From positions 620,001 to 684,000 of the forward strand of contig NZ_JAUSST010000004.1 in assembly GCF_030812415.1 (NCBI RefSeq): a stretch of DNA of 64,000 nt, in the 5' to 3' direction. The translations under genes were made by a program, and so were the position numbers. Of the stretch, positions 53,706 to 63,059 are shown piece after piece. How positions within the stretch are numbered: the first letter of the stretch is position 1; every line of letters begins with the position of its first letter. A model generated the notes under the pieces. The model made no database searches. It worked only from the letters and a program-made list of their open reading frames with translations, and was not told the origin of the DNA. The DNA comes from Paenibacillus harenae (lineage in GTDB: Bacteria > Bacillota > Bacilli > Paenibacillales > Paenibacillaceae).

Positions 53706-55313
53706 ATGTACAAAGTGCTTATCGTCGATGATGAATATTACTTCAGGCAAGCTTTGAAGATTTCGCTGCCATGGAGTGAGCTGGGCTTTCAAATCGCGGG
53801 GGAAGCAAAAAACGGAGCGGAAGCGCTGGAGCTGATGCGCGAGGTAGAGCCTGATGTCGTGTTGGTCGATATGAATATGCCGATCATGGATGGATTGGAG
53901 TTTATACACAAAGCCAAGGAGCGCGACCGGAAAACAAAATATTTGGTGTTGTCAGGTCACAGCGAATTCGAGTATGCCAGACAGGCCGTGCAATTGGGCG
54001 TTTTTAATTACGTGCTGAAACCCATTAACGAAGAAGAACTCCAAAGTTCCTTACTGGATATGAAGGAGCTGATACGAATGGAGCGTCTGGGCAAGCTTGA
54101 GTTGGACGATTTAAGAAAGCAGGCGAGCGAAGGCTTGTCTGTCATGAAGGAGCAAGTGCTGAATGATTGGCTGCAGGGCAACGGTATCTCTAGATCGCGA
54201 TCCGAACGGGATCGATTAAATGATTTGGGAATAAAGTTGGAAGGGTTGCATTATCGGGCGATTGTCGTCGATCTGGATTCAAGCGATGAGAGGAATCTTG
54301 AGGAGGGTATGCCGATTCGTAAAGCCAAGGTTCAAGAAATCGCTCAAAATGATATGCAAAACGCCTTTCAGTGTATCGGCTGTCACGATCATGATGCTCG
54401 TCTGGTTCTGATCATAGGTTCGCCTGACGGCTCCTTCAACAAGCTGGAAACGATTTGCGAACGAATTCGATTGAACGTACAGAACGATTTGGCCTGTACG
54501 GTAACGATCGGCTTAGGGAATGGCTACGAAACGTTTGAGTCGATTTCGGTTTCATACAAGGAAGCGTTAATCGCCTTGAAGCATCGGTTTGTATGGGGTG
54601 GCAACAAGGTGTTCGCACATTCCTTGATTGCGGAAACCGGGATGAAGGTCGGATTGTTCTCGGTGGAAAAAAGAAGCGGCTTGCTGATGTTCATGCGAAT
54701 CGGGAACTTGTCCGAGACGGAAGAGTGGCTCTCAAGTTTTTTTCATGATGCTCGCGTCCAAAAAGCTTCTATGGAAATGCTGCTTCTCGCCGGAATCGAA
54801 ATCGTATCCACATGCCTGGAATTTTTGGCCGAATCGTCGCAAAGCTTTGAAGATGTCTTCCGAAATACGACCCAACCCGATATGATACAACACGTTCAGC
54901 GGATGAAAACCTTCAACGAGCTGGAGGAATGGATACGTGCTTTGATTCTAGAGGCCATGAATCATGTGCATAGCCGCAAACCCAATAGAGCCGTCAAAGT
55001 CATAGAGGAGGTCAAATCGTATATTTCGAGGCACTACGGCAACGAAGAATTGCGAATCGAAGATATCGCAAAAAGCGTTCATATGAATTACAATCATCTT
55101 TGCTTCGTGTTCAAAAAAGAATCGACCTTCACGATCAATGACTACCTGACCGAAATACGGATCATTAAAGCAAAAGAGCTTTTTGATCAGGGAGAGAAGG
55201 TTATCCAAAACGTAGCGAATCGGGTGGGCTATGCGGACGCCAACTATTTCAGCAAATGCTTCAAAAAACATATGGGAATCACGCCTAGCAAATATGTGAA
55301 TCAAATCCGATAG
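53706..55313 (+). CDS. YesN-type response regulator with AraC output domain (second system)
   Basis: A 535-residue regulator. The receiver begins MYKVLIVDDEYYFRQ, with phosphoacceptor Asp in VLVDMNMPIMDG and the conserved Lys in YVLKPINEEEL; the C-terminal AraC HTH has IEDIAKSVHMNYNHLCFVFKKE and NVANRVGYADANYFSKCFKK. ATG 53706 has AGGAGG upstream. It should be phosphorylated by the kinase and act on the divergent-free promoter of the ABC operon that starts at 55516, where a cre box is also present. Confidence 0.93.
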   Translation: MYKVLIVDDEYYFRQALKISLPWSELGFQIAGEAKNGAEALELMREVEPDVVLVDMNMPIMDGLEFIHKAKERDRKTKYLVLSGHSEFEYARQAVQLGVFNYVLKPINEEELQSSLLDMKELIRMERLGKLELDDLRKQASEGLSVMKEQVLNDWLQGNGISRSRSERDRLNDLGIKLEGLHYRAIVVDLDSSDERNLEEGMPIRKAKVQEIAQNDMQNAFQCIGCHDHDARLVLIIGSPDGSFNKLETICERIRLNVQNDLACTVTIGLGNGYETFESISVSYKEALIALKHRFVWGGNKVFAHSLIAETGMKVGLFSVEKRSGLLMFMRIGNLSETEEWLSSFFHDARVQKASMEMLLLAGIEIVSTCLEFLAESSQSFEDVFRNTTQPDMIQHVQRMKTFNELEEWIRALILEAMNHVHSRKPNRAVKVIEEVKSYISRHYGNEELRIEDIAKSVHMNYNHLCFVFKKESTFTINDYLTEIRIIKAKELFDQGEKVIQNVANRVGYADANYFSKCFKKHMGITPSKYVNQIR

Positions 55314-55451
55314 CCTATACTTCAATACAGACGTTAGGGTGAAAGTGAAAACTTTACCTCTATCGTCTATTTTTTTGCCGTTAATTTTACTGCTGACCCG
55401 AGAATAATCTCTGTACTAAATTTGGGAAGATTCGTAAAATTAGCTCAAGGT

Positions 55452-55466
55452 TGATACCGCTTTCAA
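55452..55466 (-). promoter_or_regulatory. cre box (CcpA operator) before the second ABC operon
   Basis: On the minus strand TTGAAAGCGGTATCA matches WTGNAANCGNWNNCW at every fixed position. It lies 50 bases upstream of the solute-binding start, in the 202-base gap after the response regulator gene. TTTGACA at 55493-55499 is too near the start codon to serve as a -35, and no promoter is evident there. Confidence 0.7.
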
Positions 55467-55515
55467 TAGCTAAAGTCAACCCGATATCCGCTTTGACAAA
55501 TAGGGGAGGTAAACA

Positions 55516-56883
55516 ATGAAAACGAAGTCAAAGGCAGCAGCTATGTTCCTTATGGCAAGTATTCTTCTGGTTTCATCGGCATGCAGCAGCGGGAATGAAA
55601 CAAAGTCCAACCAGCCGTCCGACAATCCGTCGCCCTCAGCATCAAGCACGGAAGATAACAAGAATGCTGCGGAGACGGACGGCAAAAAAATCAAGATGAG
55701 AGTCATAACGCTTACGACGGACGAGAATCGTAACAACATCATGGAAAAATTCATCAAACCGAACATTGCCGCAGCGCTTCCCAATATTGAAGTCGAGTTT
55801 GAGCCCGGCGGCGGCGGCGAGGATATGGCAAACAAATTGAAGACGTTGAACGCATCTGGGGATATGCCGGACGTATTCTGGAATGATGCGGGCTACTTTA
55901 CGCCGTTGAAGAGCACAGGCAGCATTCTGGATCTGACATCCTATATTTCCAAAGACGGCTTCTTGGACAAATACGCGGTGCCGGATGCGTTAAAGCATGT
56001 CGATAACGGGATCTACAGCCTGTCTTCCGGAGCGGACACGTATTTCACCCCCGTCATCTTCTATCATAAAGATATGTTCGAGGAAGCCGGGGTTAAAGTG
56101 CCGACCACTTTCGATGAGCTGATTCAAATCTCGAAGACGCTCAAGAGCAAGGGCATGGTTCCGGCCGTAACTCCCGGCAAGGACGGGTGGGGGCCAAAGC
56201 TCTTCATGCTGCAGCAAATGATTCAAATCGGGGACCCGCAGGCGATGGCGGACCTCGTCAGCAACAATACGGACTTCGCCAATCCATCCGTCAAGGAAGG
56301 AGCGGCTCGCATCGAAACGCTGGTCAAGGAAGGCGTGTTTCCAGACGGCATTGCCAATTTGGATTACGGTCCGGCGATGGAGATGTTTACGTCCAAAAAG
56401 GCGGCTATGTTATGGATGTTTACTTGGGAGCTTCCGAATCTCGCAAAAGACGAAACGGTTGATTTTTTCCCATTCCCAAGCGCCAGCGATAAGTATGACC
56501 CTGCAGAGACCGTACAGTTCTGGGGTTCTCCGGTTAACGGTTATGCGGTCAACGGCAAAACCGAGCACCCGGAAGAGGCAGTCAAGCTTGCCGAATTTCT
56601 AGCCATGGCGGACGCGTTATACTTCGAATCGACCGGCGCCCCGATATCCTTGCAGACCGGCAACCAGGCAATGGACAGGAGCCCGCTTATGCAGAAGTTC
56701 GTTGACTGGTACAATCCGATCCCTAATAAAATCGCGTCCTTGGCTCTTAATTCGCTAGATGCGAGGACGTCAGCCGAAATGTCCACGCAAGGAGCGAACT
56801 TATTGACGGGCGAGTACGCAGCCGAAGATTTTAATGTGGCGATGAACAAGATCTGGGGCGAAAATACGTGGTTTGACAAGTAA
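55516..56883 (+). CDS. Sugar ABC transporter solute-binding lipoprotein (second system)
   Basis: A 455-residue lipoprotein with signal peptide and lipobox VSSAC, then an acidic/serine-rich linker. Its mature half follows family 1 solute-binding proteins: VEFEPGGGGEDMANKLKTL, PVIFYHKDMFEEAGVKVPTT, MEMFTSKKAAMLWMFTWELP and FWGSPVNGYAVNG. ATG 55516 has AGGGGAGG upstream. It should bind an oligosaccharide released outside the cell and pass it to the two permeases that follow. The cre box and the two-component pair suggest induction by substrate and repression by glucose. Confidence 0.92.
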   Translation: MKTKSKAAAMFLMASILLVSSACSSGNETKSNQPSDNPSPSASSTEDNKNAAETDGKKIKMRVITLTTDENRNNIMEKFIKPNIAAALPNIEVEFEPGGGGEDMANKLKTLNASGDMPDVFWNDAGYFTPLKSTGSILDLTSYISKDGFLDKYAVPDALKHVDNGIYSLSSGADTYFTPVIFYHKDMFEEAGVKVPTTFDELIQISKTLKSKGMVPAVTPGKDGWGPKLFMLQQMIQIGDPQAMADLVSNNTDFANPSVKEGAARIETLVKEGVFPDGIANLDYGPAMEMFTSKKAAMLWMFTWELPNLAKDETVDFFPFPSASDKYDPAETVQFWGSPVNGYAVNGKTEHPEEAVKLAEFLAMADALYFESTGAPISLQTGNQAMDRSPLMQKFVDWYNPIPNKIASLALNSLDARTSAEMSTQGANLLTGEYAAEDFNVAMNKIWGENTWFDK

Positions 56884-56898
56884 AAGATGCGATAACAG

Positions 56899-56934
56899 CT
56901 AAATCCCCTTCGGTTAGACCCGAGGGGGTTTAGA
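56899..56934 (+). terminator. Intercistronic hairpin after the second solute-binding gene
   Basis: CTAAATCCCC and GGGGGTTTAG arms with an inner CGG/CCG pair. It parallels the hairpin at 44816-44853 behind the other solute-binding gene. Confidence 0.75.
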
Positions 56935-56959
56935 CACAAATTAAATGGTGGAGAGAGCG

Positions 56960-57844
56960 ATGAACAAGTACTTTAGCACCAAAATGTCCATATTTGTGTT
57001 TGCTTCCCCGGCATTGCTGCTGTTTACCGTATTCTGCGTATACCCCTTGCTGCCGGAGATCTGGATGAGCTTGCATAAGCATGACGGATTTAGAAATTTG
57101 GGTTTTGTTGGTTTAGATAATTACAAAGAAGTGATGGCTTCCCCATCCTTTTGGACCGCTCATAAGAATACGTATCTCATTGTAGCCATCTCATTATTGC
57201 TGGGGCTGCCCCTATCCATGATGCTTGCGCTTTTTATGGATGTTCAAACACCGAAGTTTCGTCGATTCTTCAAGATGGCGGCGATGTTCCCCGCTATCTT
57301 GTCGGTCACGGTTGTTGCCCAGATTTGGCTGGCGTTCTACGAACCGAATTGGGGTTTATTTAACGACATTCTCAATTCGTTAGGGTTGAGCGCCTGGACG
57401 CATTCGTGGTTGACGGAGAAGAAAACGGTAATGCCCAGCATCGGGCTGACATTCCTGTGGCAATATATTGGACTGAACGCGATGCTGTTCTATACAGGAA
57501 TCAAGACCATACCCAAGAGCTACTATGAAGCGGCTTTGATCGACGGCGCCAATTTTGTTCAAGTTTGCTTACGAATTACGATCCCCTTGCTGCAGAATGT
57601 AATCAAATACGTACTCATTCTGTCTACATTAGGCTCAATGGCATTTTATTCGCATGTACGAGTCATGACGGCAGGAGGCCCGGGAGACCTATCCAGGACG
57701 GTCATCTACCAGATGTATTATACGGCATTTGATACTTCCGAATTTGGTAAAGGTACTGCGATCGCCGTTATCTTTATTCTGGAATGCCTTTTGATCTCCT
57801 TTATCATTCAAAGGTACGTTGCCAGGGAAAAACTGGAGTTTTAA
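56960..57844 (+). CDS. Sugar ABC permease, MalF/UgpA type (second system)
   Basis: A 294-residue permease with six helices. The first is IFVFASPALLLFTVFCVYP; the EAA loop reads YEAALIDGANFVQVCLRITIPL, and TAGGPGDLSRTVIYQMYY is the family's C-terminal string. ATG 56960 follows GTGGAGAG; ATG 56945 is in frame but has the ribosome site inside the reading frame. The partner permease begins 16 bases after its stop. Confidence 0.92.
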   Translation: MNKYFSTKMSIFVFASPALLLFTVFCVYPLLPEIWMSLHKHDGFRNLGFVGLDNYKEVMASPSFWTAHKNTYLIVAISLLLGLPLSMMLALFMDVQTPKFRRFFKMAAMFPAILSVTVVAQIWLAFYEPNWGLFNDILNSLGLSAWTHSWLTEKKTVMPSIGLTFLWQYIGLNAMLFYTGIKTIPKSYYEAALIDGANFVQVCLRITIPLLQNVIKYVLILSTLGSMAFYSHVRVMTAGGPGDLSRTVIYQMYYTAFDTSEFGKGTAIAVIFILECLLISFIIQRYVAREKLEF

Positions 57845-57860
57845 GCTAGGGGGGAGCTTT

Positions 57861-58673
57861 CTGAAAGTATTAAGTCGAGTGTTTTGGGCAGCCGTCGGGT
57901 GCACGTTTCTGTTTCCCTTGTACTGGATGGTAACGATGTCGTTGAAGTCAAAAAGCGAAGCTTACGACAATCCTTTTGGCGTACCGTCTTCCTGGGACTG
58001 GCTGAACTTCAGCGAAGCGCTGTCCAAATATCATTTTTATACGTATTTCGAGAACAGCTTGATTTATACCGCAGGCACAATTGCCATTACGTTGACATCG
58101 GGCAGCATGCTTGCTTATTGCCTCAGCCGCATGCAATGGAAATTCAATTCGGCGATGCTGTTTTATGTATCTATGGGTTTAATTGTCCCAATCGAAGTAG
58201 TCGTTATTCCTTTATTCCAGCTGGTTAAATGGATGCATATCAAAAATAGTTATTTGGGTCTTATCTTGCCGTATTCCGGCTTCGCAATCGCTTCCTGCGT
58301 ACTGATGCTGTATGCCTTTCTCCGTTCTTTGCCCAAGGAGCTGGAAGAAGCGGCATGCATAGACGGAGCGAATGTCTATCAAACGTATATTAAAATCATA
58401 TTTCCAATCGTGATGCCGGCGCTCGTGACGCAATGCGTTCTTATATTCATTCGAATCTGGAACGAATTTCCGCTTGCTTTTATTATTGCTTCCAAGGATC
58501 AATTCCGGCCGCTTACTGTCGGGTTGCTTGGTTTCTTTATCAATGTGGGAGTTACGGATTGGGGGCTGATTGGCGCGAGTATGCTGCTGTCCAGTTTGCC
58601 TATGATCATCGTTTATTTAATAGGCAACGAAAAGATCGAAAACGCATTGACAGCCGGGGCCATTTTGAAGTGA
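57861..58673 (+). CDS. Sugar ABC permease, MalG/UgpE type (second system), non-ATG start
   Basis: About 271 residues. FWAAVGCTFLFPLYWMVTMSL is the first helix; the EAA loop reads EEAACIDGANVYQTYIKIIFPI, and the end ENALTAGAILK is typical for this permease class. No ATG or GTG sits behind the ribosome site AGGGGGGAG (57848-57856); the codon placed correctly is CTG 57861. Alternatives are TTG 57819, inside the previous gene, or GTG 57879, which clips the N-terminus. All family landmarks are inside in any case. Confidence 0.85.
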   Translation: MKVLSRVFWAAVGCTFLFPLYWMVTMSLKSKSEAYDNPFGVPSSWDWLNFSEALSKYHFYTYFENSLIYTAGTIAITLTSGSMLAYCLSRMQWKFNSAMLFYVSMGLIVPIEVVVIPLFQLVKWMHIKNSYLGLILPYSGFAIASCVLMLYAFLRSLPKELEEAACIDGANVYQTYIKIIFPIVMPALVTQCVLIFIRIWNEFPLAFIIASKDQFRPLTVGLLGFFINVGVTDWGLIGASMLLSSLPMIIVYLIGNEKIENALTAGAILK

Positions 58674-58765
58674 ATTCGAAGAAAGAGGAGGGGACACCGT
58701 TTAAAAAACGGCCTGTATTTATTATTGACAAATATAGCAGAGAAACCGGCACTAATACCGCTTAG
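58670..58765 (+). CDS. Possible 31-residue peptide coupled to the permease
   Basis: GTG 58670 overlaps the permease stop (GTGA) and opens a 31-codon frame (MNSKKEEGTPFKKRPVFIID, then KYSRETGTNTA) that ends at 58765. GAGGAGGGG lies inside the frame, so it may instead be the ribosome site of something lost. No family is recognised. It may be a scrap of a degraded gene. Confidence 0.25.
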   Translation: MNSKKEEGTPFKKRPVFIIDKYSRETGTNTA

Positions 58766-58808
58766 GCGGTAATGTGTATAAAATTTTACTTACATCCAAG
58801 GAGGTTTT

Positions 58809-61800
58809 ATGGAAGTGAGAAAAAGAGCATTAATTTGGATTATGACTTTGGTAATGGTATTTTCCATGCTACCATTTTCAGGGGCGGTAGTCGCGGCTGA
58901 CAGTGCACCAAGTGCAACTATCTATGTTGCTACAAATGGCAATGATAACACAGGTGACGGAACACAAGAAAAGCCGTACAAAACGCTTGCCAAGGCAAAA
59001 GCAGTAGTAAGGACTCTGCCTAAGACCGGCGGTGATATCGTCGTTCAAATTGCGGATGGATTTTATTCGCTTGATGAAACCCTGGTTTTCAACAAGGATG
59101 ATTCCGGAAGTGCAAGTAGCACGATTCGCTATGAGGCGGCGCCGGGTGCGAAGCCGGTAATCAGCGCCGGTGAAATGCTGGAAAAAGGCGTATGGACAGA
59201 AGCTGTTGGCCTTACCCAGACTGGCGGCTTAACGGCGTATAAAACGACCCTTAACCGGAGCGAAAAGTTGCGCGCGATCTATGTAAACGATAAGCGCGCC
59301 AACATGACGCTGAGCCCGCAAATAGTTTCGGCCAACAGAACCGTCACCGGCACCCCCACAGTCAGCTTTACCGCTGCCGGTAACCCTTGGGCGTGGCAGA
59401 ACGGCAGCAACATCCGGGCGGGTATCGTATTCGATGCCAGCGTAGGTCTGACGGCGGAAACGAAAAACCCCCAAAACATCGAAGCCGAAAGCATGGGCGG
59501 CTCCACCGCCAGATGGGCGAGGCCTTTCGTCACCTTCGCGTCGATCGAACAGGCGCCGGCAGCCAGCAACAAGCCCGGCGGTGTCATGCTCCGGTTCCAG
59601 ATGCCGTATGGGGCGATTTCACAGTCTTTGAGTAATAACACGCAATACAATCCAGGTAACAATCAAGTAATCCGCAACGCTTTCGAGTTCTTCAACAAAC
59701 GCGGAGATTTCTATTTCGACCAGGCGGAAAGCACGCTTTATTACATCCCGCTTGAAGGCGAGGATATCAATACCGCCGACGTGGTCATTCCCAGGCTTGA
59801 GACGGTCCTTGACATAAGAGGAATCCCTGTAGGAGATCGGTTGAACCCTGTTGAGGGCTCGGATGATGGACGTGTCAAAAACATAACCTTTAACGGGCTG
59901 AAGTTTGCCCATACCGACTACAAACTGTATGAACTGACGGGCACATATACACTTAGCGACGGATCCGGTCCGGTAACGACCAGTTCCCGCGGCTTCGCGT
60001 CCGTTCAGGGCTCTATCGTGAACACAGTTTACTTCCCCAGCAGCATAAACTGGCATGAGACTTTCTACCGAGGGTATGACATACCGCCGGCAGCGGTAAT
60101 GATCAACGCAGCGAGGAACATCAAAGTGCTGAACGGCGAGATCGGGCTTACCGGATTTAATGGCATCCATGTGGAAAACGATGTCAAGGATATCGAAGTC
60201 ACGGGCAACTATATCGTAGATACGCTCGCTTCCGGCATTAATATCGGACATCCGCAGCATATCTATGAAAACGATGAGCCGATTAAGCATGAATCTAGTG
60301 TTTCGGTCTCTGGCACGCCAATAAGGAACTGGGCCGGCGTTAATAAGGAAAAATTTACGGCGGGTACGGAAGCCGTGCCGGAGAATATTTATATTACAAA
60401 TAACTTTTTGTACAGGACGTGCTACGGATTCCCGGGCGCCAACGCACTAGCCTCTTTCTACACAACTAACATGCAGGTACTGCATAACTACATTTATGAC
60501 ACCACTTACGGCGCCATGAGCATCGGCTGGGGCTGGGACGAATACGATGGATTCGGTTTTACCGCCCAAGGTACCAACAAGACCGGCGGCCCTTACCATG
60601 GTACGCATGAAACGAGTATCGCAAGGTCTCCAGTAATCACTACGACCTCCAGGAATAACAAAATAAACTATAACCGGATAGAGGAAATTTGCACGGTAGT
60701 TAACGACTCCGGAGCCATTTACTCACTGGGACGGCAGGGCGATCCGGGTAATTTGCCGGGCGGAGGGACATGGGACACCATCAACAATTTGACAAACAAC
60801 CCCGTCACCGACAAGAATAGTAACTGGCATCCTGACAACTGGACGAATTACACCGAGATGAACTACAACTTCCTTAACCCGAATCCAACTGGCAAACCCA
60901 CGACCTCCAACAACTGGACGAACGGGTTCCATCCCGACGAAGGCAGTACGTTCATAAAGATGATAGGCAACGTCGTGCAGTCAAAGCTCTCCCATGCCCC
61001 CGGACAGAGCCGTCTTTTTGAGTTTAACAACTGGAAGCGCAAAAGCGATATGATTGCCGTCGAAGGTTACGTGGACGGGAATAACAACCAGAATGGCGCC
61101 CCTAGGATTACTCACGACAATTACAAAAGCGAAGCCCGCATTTGGCCGGTTAAGGGCAACGAAATCGTTTTGAATTCGGGTCTTGCCAACGAATACACTC
61201 ATATGATCCCAAGAAGCCTCATTGCCGATACCGAGTTTGAGTTGGCTTCCAACGTCATCGTGGCTGTAGGCGGTGAAAAACTGAGCCGCAGGGGTCTGCT
61301 AAAAGCTGAAGACACTGTTTGGCTCGCGCCCGCGAACACAACTGTCTTTAAAGAAGGCGTTACTATGACAAAAGCTGCCGGCAACGCAAAGACAATCAAC
61401 ACTCCATCTGCCGCAGGACAATACAAACTATATATCGTATATGGGGACGACAGAGAAACGGCCACTTCCAAGTATACGGCATACGTCGACGCGAGCAAGC
61501 CAGCAACCAATGTGGAAGATGGGAAAAGCTACGAAGTTTCAGCGGTACAGCCTCTTAAACTGACTTTGAGTGATGATTACACCTTTACGCTTAACGGCAA
61601 GCCCGTGGCGGATGGGCACGAAATCAGCACCGCAGGAAGCTGGACCTTGGTAGGCAGCACTTCGATGCCTGAAATAACCTTCAACTTTACCACCACAGTA
61701 TCGGTGGCAAATAAGTTGCTCCCGGCTGACGTGTCAGTAGCCCCCGGCGGGACAGTCAGGTTTGCGTACGATTTGGACGACGCGACAAAAAAGATATGGA

Positions 61801-62726
61801 TTTCCTCGTCGAGCGGCGGACATTTTGATGGAGGCGACGATGAAACAGTGGCCTCCGGCGACGCGCTCGAGATGACCGCGCCCATGTTGCCCGGTCCATA
61901 CATTATTTATGTACTGGCGGAAGACGGCGAAGTACTAAGTCAGTCGCACGCTCGTGTTGTGGTTCAGTTCGTTCCCGTAACGGAAATTAACGTCAGCGGG
62001 GAGAACGGCGCGTCCGTCATCAATCAGCTCGGCGGCACGCTGCAGATGACCGCAGCCGTGAAACCGGACAACGCGACCGATCGAAGCGTCACATGGACGG
62101 TCTCCGAACTTGGCGGCACGGCGGCCGGCGCTGCGACGATCGACGGCACCGGCCTGCTTACGGCAGTCACCGATGGTACCGTCCGAGTAACGGCCTCCGC
62201 AGGCGACGGGTCCGGGGTGACCGGCACTAGCGTGGTGATGATTGATTCCGCCGCGCCGACGATCACCGTAATCGGACTCACAGACGGAAGTACGCTCGGC
62301 AATGCCGGCGAGTTCTCGGTACAGGTTGCCCTAACCGACAATCTGTCAGGAGTTGACGGCAGCAAGACGACGGTCACGCTGGATGCGAATCCTTATGTGC
62401 CGGGTTCGCCAGTGCCGCTATATACGCTGGCGCCGGGTTCACACGTGCTAGCCGTGACTTCAACCGATTTGGCGGGGAATACTGCCACAGTAACGTTGAC
62501 TTTCACGATTGAAGTCGATCAGGAAACCCTCAAGGAGCTAGTGACGGTTTTTGCGGAAAACGGGTCGATCGATTCGGACGGCATTTCCAACAGCTTGCTG
62601 AAGAAGCTGGAGGCTGGCCAGCTTGAGGCGTTTATCAACGAAGTGAAAGCGCAGCGCGGGAAGCATATCGCCGAAGAAGCGGCAGACTATTTACTTCGGG
62701 ATGCACTCCTTATAACGGGTCGGTAG
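58809..62726 (+). CDS. Secreted right-handed beta-helix protein (GH141-like) with Ig and FIMAH-like domains
   Basis: A 1305-residue exported protein. The signal peptide ends near VVAADS (about residue 31). Residues 37 to about 800 resemble a right-handed parallel beta-helix: YVATNGNDNTGDGTQEKPYK and KAKAVVRTLPKTGG open it, and VTGNYIVDTLASGINIGHP and NYNRIEEICTVVNDSGAIYS are repeat turns. This start and plan are seen in GH141-type enzymes (alpha-fucosidase or xylanase) and relatives, but the exact family is uncertain. Ig-like modules follow, including a bacterial Ig2 domain (VTEINVSGENG to TGTSVVMI), and the last 70 residues match a FIMAH-type domain (LEAFINEVKAQRGKHI). AAGGAGG precedes ATG 58809. 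It probably degrades a plant glycan whose products the neighbouring ABC system imports. Confidence 0.7.
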   Translation: MEVRKRALIWIMTLVMVFSMLPFSGAVVAADSAPSATIYVATNGNDNTGDGTQEKPYKTLAKAKAVVRTLPKTGGDIVVQIADGFYSLDETLVFNKDDSGSASSTIRYEAAPGAKPVISAGEMLEKGVWTEAVGLTQTGGLTAYKTTLNRSEKLRAIYVNDKRANMTLSPQIVSANRTVTGTPTVSFTAAGNPWAWQNGSNIRAGIVFDASVGLTAETKNPQNIEAESMGGSTARWARPFVTFASIEQAPAASNKPGGVMLRFQMPYGAISQSLSNNTQYNPGNNQVIRNAFEFFNKRGDFYFDQAESTLYYIPLEGEDINTADVVIPRLETVLDIRGIPVGDRLNPVEGSDDGRVKNITFNGLKFAHTDYKLYELTGTYTLSDGSGPVTTSSRGFASVQGSIVNTVYFPSSINWHETFYRGYDIPPAAVMINAARNIKVLNGEIGLTGFNGIHVENDVKDIEVTGNYIVDTLASGINIGHPQHIYENDEPIKHESSVSVSGTPIRNWAGVNKEKFTAGTEAVPENIYITNNFLYRTCYGFPGANALASFYTTNMQVLHNYIYDTTYGAMSIGWGWDEYDGFGFTAQGTNKTGGPYHGTHETSIARSPVITTTSRNNKINYNRIEEICTVVNDSGAIYSLGRQGDPGNLPGGGTWDTINNLTNNPVTDKNSNWHPDNWTNYTEMNYNFLNPNPTGKPTTSNNWTNGFHPDEGSTFIKMIGNVVQSKLSHAPGQSRLFEFNNWKRKSDMIAVEGYVDGNNNQNGAPRITHDNYKSEARIWPVKGNEIVLNSGLANEYTHMIPRSLIADTEFELASNVIVAVGGEKLSRRGLLKAEDTVWLAPANTTVFKEGVTMTKAAGNAKTINTPSAAGQYKLYIVYGDDRETATSKYTAYVDASKPATNVEDGKSYEVSAVQPLKLTLSDDYTFTLNGKPVADGHEISTAGSWTLVGSTSMPEITFNFTTTVSVANKLLPADVSVAPGGTVRFAYDLDDATKKIWISSSSGGHFDGGDDETVASGDALEMTAPMLPGPYIIYVLAEDGEVLSQSHARVVVQFVPVTEINVSGENGASVINQLGGTLQMTAAVKPDNATDRSVTWTVSELGGTAAGAATIDGTGLLTAVTDGTVRVTASAGDGSGVTGTSVVMIDSAAPTITVIGLTDGSTLGNAGEFSVQVALTDNLSGVDGSKTTVTLDANPYVPGSPVPLYTLAPGSHVLAVTSTDLAGNTATVTLTFTIEVDQETLKELVTVFAENGSIDSDGISNSLLKKLEAGQLEAFINEVKAQRGKHIAEEAADYLLRDALLITGR

Positions 62727-62737
62727 TCGAAAGGGCT

Positions 62738-62778
62738 ATCTTCCGAATCCAATCGGATCGGGAGATAGTCCTTCATGC
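62738..62778 (+). terminator. Hairpin after the beta-helix gene
   Basis: GGGCTATCTTCCGA and TCGGGAGATAGTCC arms with small mismatches around a short loop; TTC follows. It lies 12 bases after the stop and probably ends the transcript. Confidence 0.55.
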
Positions 62779-62920
62779 TGCATAGGCTCAATAAACATTA
62801 TTCTCACTTCCTCATTCCCGATTGTATCATCGCTCGCCACGGTGATTACCCGGTAAATGAGGGTCCGCGTCTATATTCGCTCCTATGCGTCTACAAACTA
62901 CTTCGAACAAGGAGGTGATT

Positions 62921-63031
62921 ATGTTGGCTCGCGGAAACAACAATCAGCTCGTCGTTCCTCAAGCTCGCGCAGCTCGCGGCCTTTTCCGACGGGAAAAGGT
63001 TATAGAGCGCGAGGAGATTGGCGCCGAGTGA
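62921..63031 (+). pseudogene. Alpha/beta-type SASP N-terminal remnant
   Basis: ATG 62921 stands behind an ideal ribosome site (AAGGAGGTGATT) and encodes MLARGNNNQLVVPQARAARG, then [16 protein letters not shown] and a stop. The block ARGNNNQLVVPQARAA is the N-terminus of alpha/beta small acid-soluble spore proteins, which run on with (L/M)DQ-KYEIA and total about 65-75 residues; that continuation is missing here. A GC-rich hairpin (CCTTTTCC-GACG-GGAAAAGG) starts just at the break. It seems a truncated or rearranged spore gene placed against a sigK fragment. SASPs coat spore DNA; this relic would not. Confidence 0.6.
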
Positions 63032-63059
63032 AGCAAGGAATATCTCGTACTCCACCCAT

